DNA of 50,465 nt from a virus, in the IMG/VR virus record IMGVR_UViG_3300008110_000087, positions 1 to 50,465 of that record; one strand, 5' to 3'. Positions 8,500-15,879 of this stretch are shown here, piece by piece. A program made the position numbers and the translations under genes. The notes under the pieces are model-generated. The model ran no database searches. It saw only the letters and a list, made by a program, of their open reading frames with translations, and was not told the DNA's origin. Numbering within the stretch: the stretch's first letter is position 1; every line of letters begins with the position of its first letter.

Positions 8500-9231
8500 T
8501 TATTTTATTTCTATAACAGAATCGTAATTTGAGAATTTAATTACTTCACTCTTGTATTTTTGGCTATCTTCAATGCTTAACTCAATGTCATTGAATATAG
8601 TATAATTGTTACTATTGATTGCCGCGCCTATATCACAGCACTTATTTCTTTGGTTCAAATCTGGTTTATATCCATTTCTTTTTAACTCAATGAAATCATT
8701 ATCAGTATTTAATGGTATGTAAAACAAGTTCTTAACCATTGGATACCTATATTTATTCCACCAATAATTTTGAGCGCACCAATACTCTGCATGATACCTG
8801 TTGCTCGTATCCATTTTCATTGGATTCATCAACCCACGAATATATTCACTCCTAAACCAAAAGCAGTTTCCCTTGAAGTGCCTATACCACATTGAACCAA
8901 CCAAGTCCACGCCTTTGCTCAAATGCTCTAGGCATAGCTCCATGTTATCAACCAATCCATAAAGCATATATTCCAACCAAGCTAATCCATTCTGGAACTC
9001 CTCTTCGTTAGTCTTACTTGCCCCCTTGCAATGCAAATACAACCCAAAGAACTCCTCGTTCTGGCTATCATCCCATATCCTCTTCAATGCTGGATATTCA
9101 AATTGACTGCTACTGGAATTAATAACAATCACATCGCTCCAATGCTTGTCCAGCTTTCCTTTTAAATAATCAAATGACCTGTCAACATTCGGCAAGTCTT
9201 CGTTCCTCCCAATGTAAATTTTAATATTCAT
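8500..9231 (-). CDS. glycosyltransferase-like protein
   Basis: The protein has 243 residues. It contains YLHCKGASK (about 65-73) and HFKGNCFWFRSEYI (about 118-131), a pattern like the H-F-S-G-N-F-W-W segment of a glycosyltransferase-like family found in polysaccharide loci. The C-terminal ~60 residues are Asn-rich and less conserved in look. It lies in a run of three sugar-related genes, 2 nt upstream of the methyltransferase gene. The start follows ATGAATAAAT-ATG. There is no clean DxD motif, so the family call is weaker than for the neighbours. It could also be a non-catalytic sugar-binding relative. Confidence 0.55.
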   Translation of the reverse strand: MNIKIYIGRNEDLPNVDRSFDYLKGKLDKHWSDVIVINSSSSQFEYPALKRIWDDSQNEEFFGLYLHCKGASKTNEEEFQNGLAWLEYMLYGLVDNMELCLEHLSKGVDLVGSMWYRHFKGNCFWFRSEYIRGLMNPMKMDTSNRYHAEYWCAQNYWWNKYRYPMVKNLFYIPLNTDNDFIELKRNGYKPDLNQRNKCCDIGAAINSNNYTIFNDIELSIEDSQKYKSEVIKFSNYDSVIEIK

Positions 9232-9292
9232 ATTTATTCATGTAAAAAAACACCAAGCAGTAAACCATTACTCCAATAACAATGTAATTCAT
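9221..9292 (-). CDS. 23-residue single-span membrane peptide (possible)
   Basis: The ORF starts at an ATG overlapping the stop of the GT4 gene (ATGA at 9289-9292) and ends 11 nt inside the next gene. The peptide MNYIVIGVMVYCLVFFYMNK is almost entirely hydrophobic and would span a membrane once. Coupled start/stop spacing on both sides fits the style of this operon. Nothing else supports it, so it may only be a translational bridge between its neighbours. Confidence 0.4.
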   Translation of the reverse strand: MNYIVIGVMVYCLVFFYMNKYEY

Positions 9293-10395
9293 GGATAATT
9301 CTTTATTGAGGAAAACAAGCCATTTCCTTCAGCATACCAGCCTTTGCCTTCGTAGACATCAAGCACATCGTTAAAATATTTCTCATACATCGGCGCAACT
9401 TTCTCCAGACTGAAGTTCATGCCCCACTTTCTGCAATCTTTGGGGTCAATCTCATCAATATTATTGATCGCATCTACAAAGTCACCCATCGTCCTGCATC
9501 GGAATCCTGTGATGCCATGAAGGTTGTTTTCTGTAAAGCTACCCCAGTCTGTCGTAATCGTTGGCGTTCCACATAGCAAATTCTCAACCTGAACCCCTCC
9601 GAATGGTTCAATATATTGCGAAGGAACGAACGAAGCCTTGGCGTTAGCCATTAGCTCCTTTCTCTTTTCCACATCAGCATAGCCAACATATTCCACATGG
9701 TCGGGCAATTTATACCCTTCTTCTTTCTGACCAGCTATTACCAGCTTCACCCCTGCTTTCTCCGTAGCTTGAATCGCTATATCAACACCCTTTCCGCTGT
9801 AAACTCTGCCCAGATACAGAAAGTAATCCTCTTTCTTTGGGTTAAACTCGAAATCTTCGACATCGAAGTAATTCGGGATCACGACATCATACCAGTCTTG
9901 CCGACAATTTCCAACAGCCTGCAAGCCGTAATAAGCATGGTAAATCGCGTAACTCTCCCAGATTTTCCACCTTGCCCAATGTCCTCCCGCATACCCAATG
10001 CCCGGCTCAACGCAAATCATGTCTTGATGCGCGTCACAAATCGGCCTCACTCCACTACCCCAGAAAGGCAAAATAAAATCATGCTTCAATTTCCTTTTCC
10101 CTACTTCCTCAATCGCATTCTTGAAAAAGGTCTGATATGCGTGATCCTGCATATTGAACTTGAAAAATGTCTTTCTCCAATCATGCGAACCATAGCTTTT
10201 CTGGAAGTCATCGTTTGTCAAAACTGGTACATTCTCCGTGCAGATTAAATCCGAATCCTCATGGCCGTAGTGAATGACTTCATGGCCTCGCTCGACCATC
10301 ATCTTGCCAAACTTTACAACCTTTTGAGTATATGCACAAGCATTGAACTCTTTCGATGTTACTGTGTGTGGAAGCGAAAGTGCGTGGAATCTCAT
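9289..10395 (-). CDS. glycosyltransferase family 4 (GT-B fold)
   Basis: The protein has 368 residues. The C-terminal domain has the GT4 hallmarks: YFLYLGRVYSGKGVDIAI, then KLVIAGQKEEG, and the donor-binding E-x7-E region EPFGGVQVENLLCGTPTI, whose Glu residues contact the nucleotide sugar. The N-terminal domain includes HYGHEDSD and ICVEPGIGYAGG. It would transfer a sugar with retention of configuration. The next gene starts at its stop. It sits among other sugar-modifying genes between the two terminase subunits, where it may glycosylate a virion protein, phage DNA or the host surface. No membrane span is visible. Confidence 0.9.
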   Translation of the reverse strand: MRFHALSLPHTVTSKEFNACAYTQKVVKFGKMMVERGHEVIHYGHEDSDLICTENVPVLTNDDFQKSYGSHDWRKTFFKFNMQDHAYQTFFKNAIEEVGKRKLKHDFILPFWGSGVRPICDAHQDMICVEPGIGYAGGHWARWKIWESYAIYHAYYGLQAVGNCRQDWYDVVIPNYFDVEDFEFNPKKEDYFLYLGRVYSGKGVDIAIQATEKAGVKLVIAGQKEEGYKLPDHVEYVGYADVEKRKELMANAKASFVPSQYIEPFGGVQVENLLCGTPTITTDWGSFTENNLHGITGFRCRTMGDFVDAINNIDEIDPKDCRKWGMNFSLEKVAPMYEKYFNDVLDVYEGKGWYAEGNGLFSSIKNYP

Positions 10396-11039
10396 TTAAT
10401 TCTTTCTATAAATTGTTTTAAGTCGCCAATATAATTCTTATTTCCTATGTGTCCGCAAGTCATTTTTGGATCAAGCCAAATATCAAAGCCCAATCTCTTC
10501 AACTTCTTGCACAATAAAATATCCTCAGAATAAAAATCTCCGTCAATTACCCCACACTCAAACACATTCCGACACTCTTTCCCGTGATGAGTAAAAACCT
10601 CACTCGATAAATAAATAGAATCAACTGCCCTCTTCGACATCTTCAAAAATGCCGTTCCAATCCCTTCGCATTTCATCAACCCATTTTCATGCAAAGTAAA
10701 GTCGGAAATCTTTACCGCATATGTTTCTTCTAGGTCTGTCTTCTTCCTTGCCGTTCCTGCAACAATATCCTCCTCACGGCTAATCAACTCTAAAATCCAA
10801 CTGGGATTCCATTGCATATCAGCATCAATCCATATCATATCAACACCAGCATCAAACGCAATCTTCATCAAATCATTCCTTGCAATCTGCAAAATCGACT
10901 CATTACCTAAAAACACTGGGCAAATCTCAATCCCGTTCGCTCCACAAAGTTTGATCGTGTCACATAAAGACAACGCATATTCCAGACAAACCTTGCCGTC
11001 ATTGCACGGCGTGGCAATCATCACTTTTTTCTGTGTCAT
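10392..11039 (-). CDS. glycosyltransferase, GT-A type (phage small GT)
   Basis: The start chosen is the ATG at 11039, which overlaps the upstream stop as ATGA and gives 215 residues; a longer reading from 11075 adds a poor N-terminus. Residues 1-30 (KVMIATPCNDGKVCLEYALS) form the usual first strand and helix. The metal-binding strand is DMIWIDADMQWNPSWI (about 67-82). A later segment, GIGTAFLKMSK, and the EDILLCKKLKRLGFDIWLDP region match the acceptor and C-terminal parts of this family. It resembles the partial glycosyltransferase at 1-615. The acceptor is unknown. Confidence 0.85.
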   Translation of the reverse strand: MTQKKVMIATPCNDGKVCLEYALSLCDTIKLCGANGIEICPVFLGNESILQIARNDLMKIAFDAGVDMIWIDADMQWNPSWILELISREEDIVAGTARKKTDLEETYAVKISDFTLHENGLMKCEGIGTAFLKMSKRAVDSIYLSSEVFTHHGKECRNVFECGVIDGDFYSEDILLCKKLKRLGFDIWLDPKMTCGHIGNKNYIGDLKQFIERIK

Positions 11040-11227
11040 AGCTCTGAAATACTGAAAACTTCGGGCCTCCCGCACACTTCCGTTGCCACATAGCTAGGTT
11101 CTGGCAATTCTCCGTTGCTGATCATAATCTGAACCATTTCATGAGCATCTGATTCACTCTCTGCTTCAATTATAAATTCCTGCACGATGTTCGCAGGCTG
11201 CTGTGTTTGCACTATGTATTTATTCAT
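11036..11227 (-). CDS. small hypothetical protein
   Basis: The protein has 63 residues and is acidic. The sequence around QEFIIEAESESDAHEMVQIM has the beta-alpha look of a short ferredoxin-like fold (strand, then Asp/Glu-rich helix). It is coupled on both sides: the start overlaps the deaminase gene and the stop overlaps the next glycosyltransferase as ATGA. No function is recognised. Confidence 0.65.
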   Translation of the reverse strand: MNKYIVQTQQPANIVQEFIIEAESESDAHEMVQIMISNGELPEPSYVATEVCGRPEVFSISEL

Positions 11228-11735
11228 TTTTTAAAATCTTCTCCCCTTCTGTATACCCTCCCCGATAAATCTCAACTCCATTTTCTTTCACGACAAACAT
11301 TGATGGCTTTGTTGAATGATCCCAATGTGATGAAAATCGTTTCTCCTGCATCCTCACTAACTTTATTCCAAAGTCTTGCGCTAGTGAAATGCTCGTGATG
11401 TCTCGATCATAAATATCTCGATACACCACAGTCCTGATTCCATAGGATGCAATTGAACGCAAACAATCATTGCATGGCAGCAATGTCACGGCAATCGTTG
11501 AGCATTCATCGGGCTTCACATAACGCAAAGCATTTTGCTCGGCGTGGACGATGTAGAGCCTTCGTTTGTCTCGATCAACCCAATCCTCACGCATTCCAGC
11601 GGGAAAGCCGTTGTAGCCAATTCCTGCCACTGTGTTATCGTGACGCAATAAACAAGCTCCTACTTGTTTCCACGGGTCTTTGCTTTTCTTCGCTGCTATC
11701 GTCGCAAGCTCTAACGCATATTCATTCCAGTTCAT
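11220..11735 (-). CDS. dCMP/CMP deaminase family protein
   Basis: The protein has 171 residues. The zinc-dependent deaminase signature is complete: HAEQNAL (about 64-70, His zinc ligand and Glu proton shuttle) and PCNDC (about 87-91, two Cys zinc ligands). An N-terminal GYNGFPAGM (about 41-49) matches the substrate/allosteric region of ComEB-type dCMP deaminases. It would convert dCMP to dUMP for dTTP synthesis. The last ~55 residues (from about 115, with WDHSTKPSMFVV) extend past the core and may be a separate small module. With MazG at 12431-12886 it suggests control of the nucleotide pool. Confidence 0.9.
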   Translation of the reverse strand: MNWNEYALELATIAAKKSKDPWKQVGACLLRHDNTVAGIGYNGFPAGMREDWVDRDKRRLYIVHAEQNALRYVKPDECSTIAVTLLPCNDCLRSIASYGIRTVVYRDIYDRDITSISLAQDFGIKLVRMQEKRFSSHWDHSTKPSMFVVKENGVEIYRGGYTEGEKILKNE

Positions 11736-12052
11736 AGTTCAAACGCTCGCAGCTCTCCGGGGATGTCGTCGGGAAATCTAATGCCGTCCATTTGCGCCTT
11801 GTGAAACTCTTCAATCTCTATCGCGTCTTTTAACTCATCACGGAGGAACGCAAGCGCGGTTTCGTATTTGTCGAAAATAGCGCGCTCCGTTTCGTGTAAA
11901 TATCCGCAATGTTCCACGATGAAAACAGGCGGCTTGCCGTAACTCCATTTTGTTTCAATCGTCCAGTGGCAATCGCGGTCTTTGTGATGATCTCCTGCTA
12001 TCAATGCGTGATATTTCTCCGAAAGTTCGGTGATTTGCTTTTCAGTCTTCAT
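11732..12052 (-). CDS. hypothetical protein
   Basis: The protein has 106 residues and is acidic. A central segment, WTIETKWSYGKPPVFIVEHCGYLHETERAIF, mixes strands and aromatic residues and is followed by a long helix. No motif is recognised. The gene is overlapped by 4 nt at its end by the deaminase start and overlaps its upstream neighbour by 11 nt. Confidence 0.65.
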   Translation of the reverse strand: MKTEKQITELSEKYHALIAGDHHKDRDCHWTIETKWSYGKPPVFIVEHCGYLHETERAIFDKYETALAFLRDELKDAIEIEEFHKAQMDGIRFPDDIPGELRAFEL

Positions 12053-12434
12053 AGTCCAGCACCTCTTTGCTGTTAGTTTCCAGCATATGCAATGCGTGAT
12101 TCAATTCGTGATGGAAATGCTCCTCCGTAAAGTCACCCTGATTCAGTCGGAAAATGCAAGCCGAAACCACTCGCAGAAGTCTTGCATATGTGAAAGCGGC
12201 GGCGATTCCTGCAATGGTAGCGTCTGAATAATTCGCGTAAATCGGCGCTCCCTCATCGTCTATTTCATCAGAACCATTGTTTTGAATCAGTCCCATGAGC
12301 CAACCCGCATACAAATCTAGTGAGTTAATGAAATCGTTCGGGTCAATTGAATGTTCCTCAATGTCTAGCTGGCTCTCAATGTCACGCTGACCATCTGCGA
12401 AGCCTTCCCAATAGTCTTGGCTTTTGTCACTCAT
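12042..12434 (-). CDS. hypothetical acidic protein
   Basis: With the ATG at 12434, which overlaps the MazG stop as ATGA, the protein has 130 residues (MSDKSQDYWEGFADGQ...). A longer reading from 12449 is less likely. It is Asp/Glu-rich, with a hydrophobic central helix pair (DATIAGIAAAFTYARLL) and a C-terminal His-rich helix, FTEEHFHHELNHALHML. No family is recognised. It may be a small all-alpha regulatory or inhibitor protein, but that is speculation. Confidence 0.65.
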   Translation of the reverse strand: MSDKSQDYWEGFADGQRDIESQLDIEEHSIDPNDFINSLDLYAGWLMGLIQNNGSDEIDDEGAPIYANYSDATIAGIAAAFTYARLLRVVSACIFRLNQGDFTEEHFHHELNHALHMLETNSKEVLDYED

Positions 12435-12886
12435 TGGCAACTTTCGCATTCTTCATCGTCCACATTGCAAGCACGAGGAACTATCTCGTTAAAATCATCG
12501 TCGGGTTCTTTCTCTGTCTTTACTTCGCTTCCATGGTCTTTGTCCGCTCGTTGGATTGCGGCAGCGTCTGAATAGCTTTTCCCGTATCTGATGGAAAGCT
12601 TCGAGGTATTAGCGGCAATCGCGCTTTCAATATCAACCCCGATTGAATCCAGCATTCCCGAAATGTAGAAAAGCAAGTCACCGCATTCTTCTACGATATT
12701 GGCAATGTCGAGTTGCTTGCGGTAAATAGTGGCTTTCTTGATTGCGTCCAGCAACTCCCCAGCCTCGCCACTGATGCCAATGGCCATATGCAGGCGGTGA
12801 CAATCTTCGGGAGTTAGTTCTTCGGCGATGACTGATCCAGCCTTGCAAAGTTTTCGGACAAATTCTCTGTGAGTTTGATATTCCAT
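12431..12886 (-). CDS. MazG-like nucleotide pyrophosphohydrolase
   Basis: The start at 12886 follows AAGGGG at good Shine-Dalgarno spacing and gives 151 residues. All-alpha NTP pyrophosphohydrolase motifs are present: GISGEAGELLDAIKK (about 37-51, Glu41 and Glu44) and IVEECGDLLFY (about 64-74, Glu67 and Asp70), which bind magnesium. Such enzymes hydrolyse (d)NTPs or alarmone-related nucleotides and are common in phages. The C-terminal ~45 residues are an acidic tail ending in CNVDDEECESCQ, with three Cys, unusual for MazG and perhaps a metal site. The neighbouring dCMP deaminase supports a nucleotide-pool role. Confidence 0.85.
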   Translation of the reverse strand: MEYQTHREFVRKLCKAGSVIAEELTPEDCHRLHMAIGISGEAGELLDAIKKATIYRKQLDIANIVEECGDLLFYISGMLDSIGVDIESAIAANTSKLSIRYGKSYSDAAAIQRADKDHGSEVKTEKEPDDDFNEIVPRACNVDDEECESCQ

Positions 12887-12900
12887 AGACTTTCCCCTTA

Positions 12901-13107
12901 TCATGGTTTTTTCCGTCCGCAATCTGTTTTTTCAGCTAGGAAAAGCTCTAGCGTGCGGATTCCCTTTTCGAGTTCATCAATCGCTTCCTCCCTGCTCTTT
13001 AGTGCGTCCAGTAGGGTCTTGATGAAAAGGGCGGAGTTTTCGGGAGTAGGGTTCTTTGCGTAGGCGTGGGACAAAATCTCTAGTTCGGTAGCTGTTTTTT
13101 TAGACAT
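12901..13107 (-). CDS. small coiled-coil protein, first gene of leftward accessory operon
   Basis: The protein has 68 residues with a helical, charged central segment (LLDALKSREEAIDELEKGIRTLELFL) likely to form a coiled coil. The start lies ~37 bp from the first ATTCC-N6-GGAA palindrome, so this is probably the first gene of the transcript running left to TerL. No function is recognised. Confidence 0.65.
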   Translation of the reverse strand: MSKKTATELEILSHAYAKNPTPENSALFIKTLLDALKSREEAIDELEKGIRTLELFLAEKTDCGRKKP

Positions 13108-13143
13108 GGGGCGCGGAGTGTGCCACAGATTTGATCAGAGTCA

Positions 13144-13208
13144 ATTCCCTATCGGGAAGAATGCGCGATTCCGTGATGGATAACGGGATATTATTCCTGC
13201 ACGGGAAT
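13144..13208. promoter_or_regulatory. pair of related palindromes, putative operators
   Basis: ATTCC-CTATCG-GGAAG (13144-13159) and ATTCC-TGCACG-GGAAT (13193-13208) share the half-site ATTCC, the 6-nt spacing and GGAA, with centres 49 bp apart. A third imperfect ATTCC...GGGAT lies between them. They fall in the 259-bp gene-free stretch 13108-13366, just upstream of the leftward accessory operon, where a promoter is expected. The rest of that stretch shows no convincing gene. The binding protein is not identified; the HTH protein at 17821-18129 is the only small candidate seen. Confidence 0.4.
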
Positions 13209-13366
13209 GTCGAAATATGACAGATTCCAGCAGATTTGATTATCTACAATCTGCATTATTTGAACTTATAGGCTGATTACGCAGAACAACCCACTATTTA
13301 CTAGCGACATACATCTGAAAACACCATATACCAATTTCAGCATTCATGGATTCACCATGCGTATTG

Positions 13367-13840
13367 TTATTCCGAATCGACAATTTCAGCCTCAATCGGA
13401 GCATCAGCTAACCTAGAAACTGGAGCCGATAGCTCTTTGAGCGAGTCACGAGTATCACGCTCTGGGACGGCAAAAGAGATTTTGAAGTTCTGACTTCCCG
13501 TCTGTTCGACCTCGACCTTATCACCATACTTCTTGGGGGCCAACTTGGAGGCATACCACTTCAATGCATCCATGCGGAGCCTGCCAATCGGCGCATCGTG
13601 TGAGTTCATGGCTTCATCAATTACTTTGCCTGCTAGGGTGTCTGCACATCTCGCCCTCGCGTGTGAGTAGCGTTCGGCAAAGTCGGGATGCGAATCCTGC
13701 CAATCATAGATCGTGGATATGTGTGGCATATCTGGAAGGTTGCATATGCTTGTAAGCGTCATTCCAGATTCAACCATCATGCAGATTTCTTTTCCCTTTT
13801 GGTCTGTGTAGTCTGTGGGCCTTCCCATTTTCTTTTCCAT
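13367..13840 (-). CDS. terS: terminase small subunit
   Basis: The protein has 157 residues. The N-terminus has an HTH-type segment (GRPTDYTDQKGKEICMMVESG, then STIYDWQDSHPDFAERY), typical of small terminase DNA-recognition domains. The central DALKWYASKLAPKKYGDKVEVEQ (about 92-114) is the hallmark end of many phage small terminases. The acidic C-terminus probably contacts TerL. It recognises the packaging site and loads TerL. It is leftward like TerL but lies ~6 kb from it. It is flanked by two gene-free regions, so it may have its own promoter. A nearby ATG at Met5 is an alternative start. Confidence 0.85.
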   Translation of the reverse strand: MEKKMGRPTDYTDQKGKEICMMVESGMTLTSICNLPDMPHISTIYDWQDSHPDFAERYSHARARCADTLAGKVIDEAMNSHDAPIGRLRMDALKWYASKLAPKKYGDKVEVEQTGSQNFKISFAVPERDTRDSLKELSAPVSRLADAPIEAEIVDSE

Positions 13841-13897
13841 ATTTTTAGCCTAGAAGTGATTTTGTGCTTGCCAAGTCTTTTTTTCTGATGTTACCCT

Positions 13898-13914
13898 CCG
13901 CCGCAACGCGGTGG
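13898..13914. repeat. GC-rich hairpin with AAC loop
   Basis: CCGCCGC and GCGGTGG pair over 7 bp (one G-U) around loop AAC. No U-run follows on either strand, so a terminator is unlikely. It abuts the 20-bp palindrome on its right. Confidence 0.5.
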
Positions 13915-13915
13915 C

Positions 13916-13935
13916 AATATGATGTTCATCATATT
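13916..13935. promoter_or_regulatory. perfect 20-bp palindrome, putative operator
   Basis: AATATGATG-TT-CATCATATT is a perfect 9-2-9 inverted repeat. It sits in the divergent gene-free region, 76 bp upstream of the TerS start. Length and symmetry fit a dimeric repressor site. Confidence 0.5.
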
Positions 13936-14157
13936 TTCCGTCGATTGCTTGCAATGAATGGACTGAATGTATTCGCCATCTAATCGGGATTAGTTGGCAT
14001 GATAATTAATTTGTGAAGTTATTAAATTGGCATGGAAAATGTATCTGGCAAATTGCTAGCAACATTCCCCTGCCTCTTACGGGCGGGAAGTTGCAAAATC
14101 TGATTTTTCTTTTGGTCTCTCAAAATGTTTTTTTCAGATTTTTTTAGAAATTGAAAC

Positions 14158-14192
14158 GCCCGCAAACCCGCATGGGATGCGGTTCCGTGGGC
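14158..14192. repeat. nested GC-rich hairpin
   Basis: The inner stem CCGCAT (14168-14173) pairs with ATGCGG (14177-14182) around loop GGG. The outer GCCC (14158-14161) pairs with GGGC (14189-14192). It lies between poly-T tracts in the divergent region. It could be an origin-associated or transcript-leader structure. Confidence 0.45.
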
Positions 14193-14323
14193 TAGTCAAT
14201 AAAATAAATGCGTGCGCGAAAAATTATTTTTCTTGGTGTTTTGAGAGTTTCGCGAGAGTCTCGTTTCCGTGATCAGCGACAACCGCTGAGAACAAAAAAA
14301 CCACAAACGAAAAACCAAATCAA

Positions 14324-14698
14324 ATGACAGCAGCAACAAAACTCAAAGCAGGCACAGAAACAGGTTCATTGATGAATCACATTATCAGCGGATGCCGTAT
14401 GGCAGCTCCTGAAGTTGGTATGGGCGGGACAATTCTTGGATGGACGGATCGCCGCGCTTGCACAATTACCCAAGTCAGCAAAAGCGGGAAGCGTGTCGGG
14501 ATAGTTGAGGATATTGCAACCCGTATTGACAAAAACGGCATGAGCGACTCCCAAGAATACTCTTTCGAGCGCGGGTCTGGATCACCAACCTTTTTCACCC
14601 TTCGCAAAAATGGCGCATGGGTTCGCCAAGGTGAATCAATTCGCGGCCAGCGTCTCGCAATCGGTAAGCGCGATCACTACTACGATTTCTCATTCTAA
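14324..14698 (+). CDS. small phage protein, first gene of rightward operon
   Basis: The protein has 124 residues, is basic, and probably all-beta. Characteristic stretches are GMGGTILGWTDRRACTITQV (about 33-52), a KNGMSDSQEYSFE segment and a C-terminal DHYYDFSF. I recognise this as a recurring type of small phage protein but know no function for it. It opens the rightward replication block after an A-rich leader that contains a hairpin. No Shine-Dalgarno sequence is seen. Confidence 0.75.
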   Translation: MTAATKLKAGTETGSLMNHIISGCRMAAPEVGMGGTILGWTDRRACTITQVSKSGKRVGIVEDIATRIDKNGMSDSQEYSFERGSGSPTFFTLRKNGAWVRQGESIRGQRLAIGKRDHYYDFSF

Positions 14699-14706
14699 CC
14701 AAAACA

Positions 14707-14729
14707 GGCGCGGGTTCCATCCCCGTGCC
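14707..14729 (+). repeat. 8-bp hairpin resembling a tRNA T-arm
   Basis: GGCGCGGG pairs with CCCGTGCC (one G-U) around the 7-nt loop TTCCATC, which fits the T-loop form TTCNANY. It lies in the 54-nt gap between two small genes. No matching acceptor, D-arm or anticodon arm lies upstream, so it is not a tRNA. It may be an mRNA hairpin or a tRNA scar. Confidence 0.45.
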
Positions 14730-14752
14730 ACAACTCAAATAGAAAAACCAAA

Positions 14753-14962
14753 ATGATAACCTACCAACTAACCTCAAAAGTCACTCGCTCCCCTCGCTCA
14801 CTCGCTGGTTACTTTTATCAGCTTGAACCCGGCACGCTGGTTCACCTCGTGAAAGAATGCGAAAGCGGTTCGGTCATTGTTTCCACAATTGAAAATCCCG
14901 CGCATCGGATTCCGTCCGAGGATTTGTTTGAAGTCAAACAATCTCAAATTTCCCTCGCCTAA
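14753..14962 (+). CDS. small hypothetical protein
   Basis: The protein has 69 residues, probably beta-rich (SLAGYFYQLEPGTLVHLVKEC, then GSVIVSTIENPAHRIPSEDLFEV), like a small SH3-type barrel. It is an early gene of the rightward operon, with no recognised family. Confidence 0.6.
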   Translation: MITYQLTSKVTRSPRSLAGYFYQLEPGTLVHLVKECESGSVIVSTIENPAHRIPSEDLFEVKQSQISLA

Positions 14963-14999
14963 TCTTCCCGTTCCCCTCAGAACAAAACCCAAAAGAAAA

Positions 15000-15149
15000 A
15001 TGAGTGCCATCGAAAAACAATACCAGACCTGCCTTCCTCCAGAGGCATACATCCGCATCATCCGCAGCGCACAATCCGATGCCCTGCCCAAGTTCAAATC
15101 TTCAGTCTATCCCCAGAAGCAACAAACCAAAAAAACCAAAAATAAATAA
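15000..15149 (+). CDS. 49-residue basic protein
   Basis: The ATG at 15000 follows an A-rich leader (CCCAAAAGAAAA-ATG). The 49-residue product starts MSAIEKQYQTCLPPEAY and ends in a Lys-rich tail (QKQQTKKTKNK). An upstream in-frame Met at 14877 lies inside the previous gene and is not needed. It sits 2 nt before the ERF gene in the same operon. Its function is unknown; the basic tail suggests nucleic-acid contact. Confidence 0.6.
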   Translation: MSAIEKQYQTCLPPEAYIRIIRSAQSDALPKFKSSVYPQKQQTKKTKNK

Positions 15150-15151
15150 AT

Positions 15152-15799
15152 ATGGAAAACCAAAAGAACATCGCATCAGCATTAGTCCGCGCACAACGAG
15201 CATTCGGCCCTGCGCTTAAATCATCCACCAACCCTCATTTCCGTTCTCGCTACGCAGACCTAGCGGCTTGCGTTGAAGCAGTCATTGGTGGCCTTAACGA
15301 ACATGGCATTGCATTGATCCAACAGACACATGATTGCGAGCATGGAGTGTCTGTAGAAACGATCTTTCTGCACGAGTCTGGTGAAATGCTCTCCGCTGGC
15401 AAGTTTTCCGTTCCTGCTACCAAGCAAGACGCGCAAGGCTATGGCTCTGCTCTAACCTATGCTCGCCGATATAGCCTCATGGCTGCTTGTGGCATCGCCC
15501 CTGAAGATGACGATGGCAACGCTGCCAGTCGTCCCAAGCCAAAGGTTGAGACTCCAGTAGTCAAACCTGCGCCTGTAGAAGTCAAAGTAGATGCTCCAGA
15601 GATCGCAAAGGAAGCTAACTGGTGGACTTCAGAAGTTGCAGCAACCCTCTCTGACCTGCCACAAGTAAACGCATTCCTTGTTGGCCGTGGAAAGATTAAG
15701 GAAGGCCAAACATGGCGCGATGTTAACGATGAAACCTACCGAAAGAACATCAACACCGGATTGGCACGCTTTGTCGCAGCCGTAGAGAAAGGTAAATAA
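15152..15799 (+). CDS. erf: ERF-family single-strand annealing protein
   Basis: The protein has 215 residues, the usual length for ERF recombinases. The N-terminal core has the family features: ALVRAQRAFGPALKSSTNPH, FRSRYADLAACVEAV, GLNEHGIALIQQT, and the end of the core KQDAQGYGSALTYARRYSLM (about 91-110) followed by GIAPEDDDGNAA. It anneals complementary single strands during recombination and concatemer formation. A Pro/Lys/Val-rich linker (about 128-150) leads to a small C-terminal module containing WWTSEVAATLSDLPQVNAF. The start follows the leader AAAATAAATAAAT-ATG. The nuclease gene downstream completes the recombination group. Confidence 0.9.
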   Translation: MENQKNIASALVRAQRAFGPALKSSTNPHFRSRYADLAACVEAVIGGLNEHGIALIQQTHDCEHGVSVETIFLHESGEMLSAGKFSVPATKQDAQGYGSALTYARRYSLMAACGIAPEDDDGNAASRPKPKVETPVVKPAPVEVKVDAPEIAKEANWWTSEVAATLSDLPQVNAFLVGRGKIKEGQTWRDVNDETYRKNINTGLARFVAAVEKGK

Positions 15800-15879
15800 T
15801 GGAAAGCGTGCGTTATTCCGTCCGCACTCAAGACGAACCACAAGACAACCCACAAGAACCACAAAATGAAAATCAATAA
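15799..15879 (+). CDS. 26-residue Gln/Pro-rich peptide (possible)
   Basis: The ATG overlaps the ERF stop (TAATG) and the stop lies 14 nt inside the next gene. The peptide begins MESVRYSVRTQDEPQD and is Gln/Pro/Asn-rich, so probably unstructured. Coupling with both neighbours is the only support; it may simply carry ribosomes across the junction. Confidence 0.35.
   Translation: MESVRYSVRTQDEPQDNPQEPQNENQ

Larger units (their letters stand above)
13841..14323. promoter_or_regulatory. divergent control region between TerS and replication block
   Basis: This is a 483-bp stretch without a convincing gene, between the leftward TerS start and the first rightward replication gene. It holds a 7-bp hairpin with one G-U pair and loop AAC (13898-13914), a perfect 9-2-9 palindrome (13916-13935), a nested GC-rich hairpin (14158-14192) and a 6-bp hairpin in the probable leader of the rightward transcript (14273-14289). 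Poly-T/A tracts lie between them. Divergent promoters must lie here, and a replication origin is possible, but I find no convincing -35/-10 pair. Confidence 0.5.

Noticed and set aside
13108-13366. Short minus-strand ORF MLKLVYGVFRC... in the gap
   Set aside because: It has 25 codons, no leader, and overlaps the presumed promoter region.
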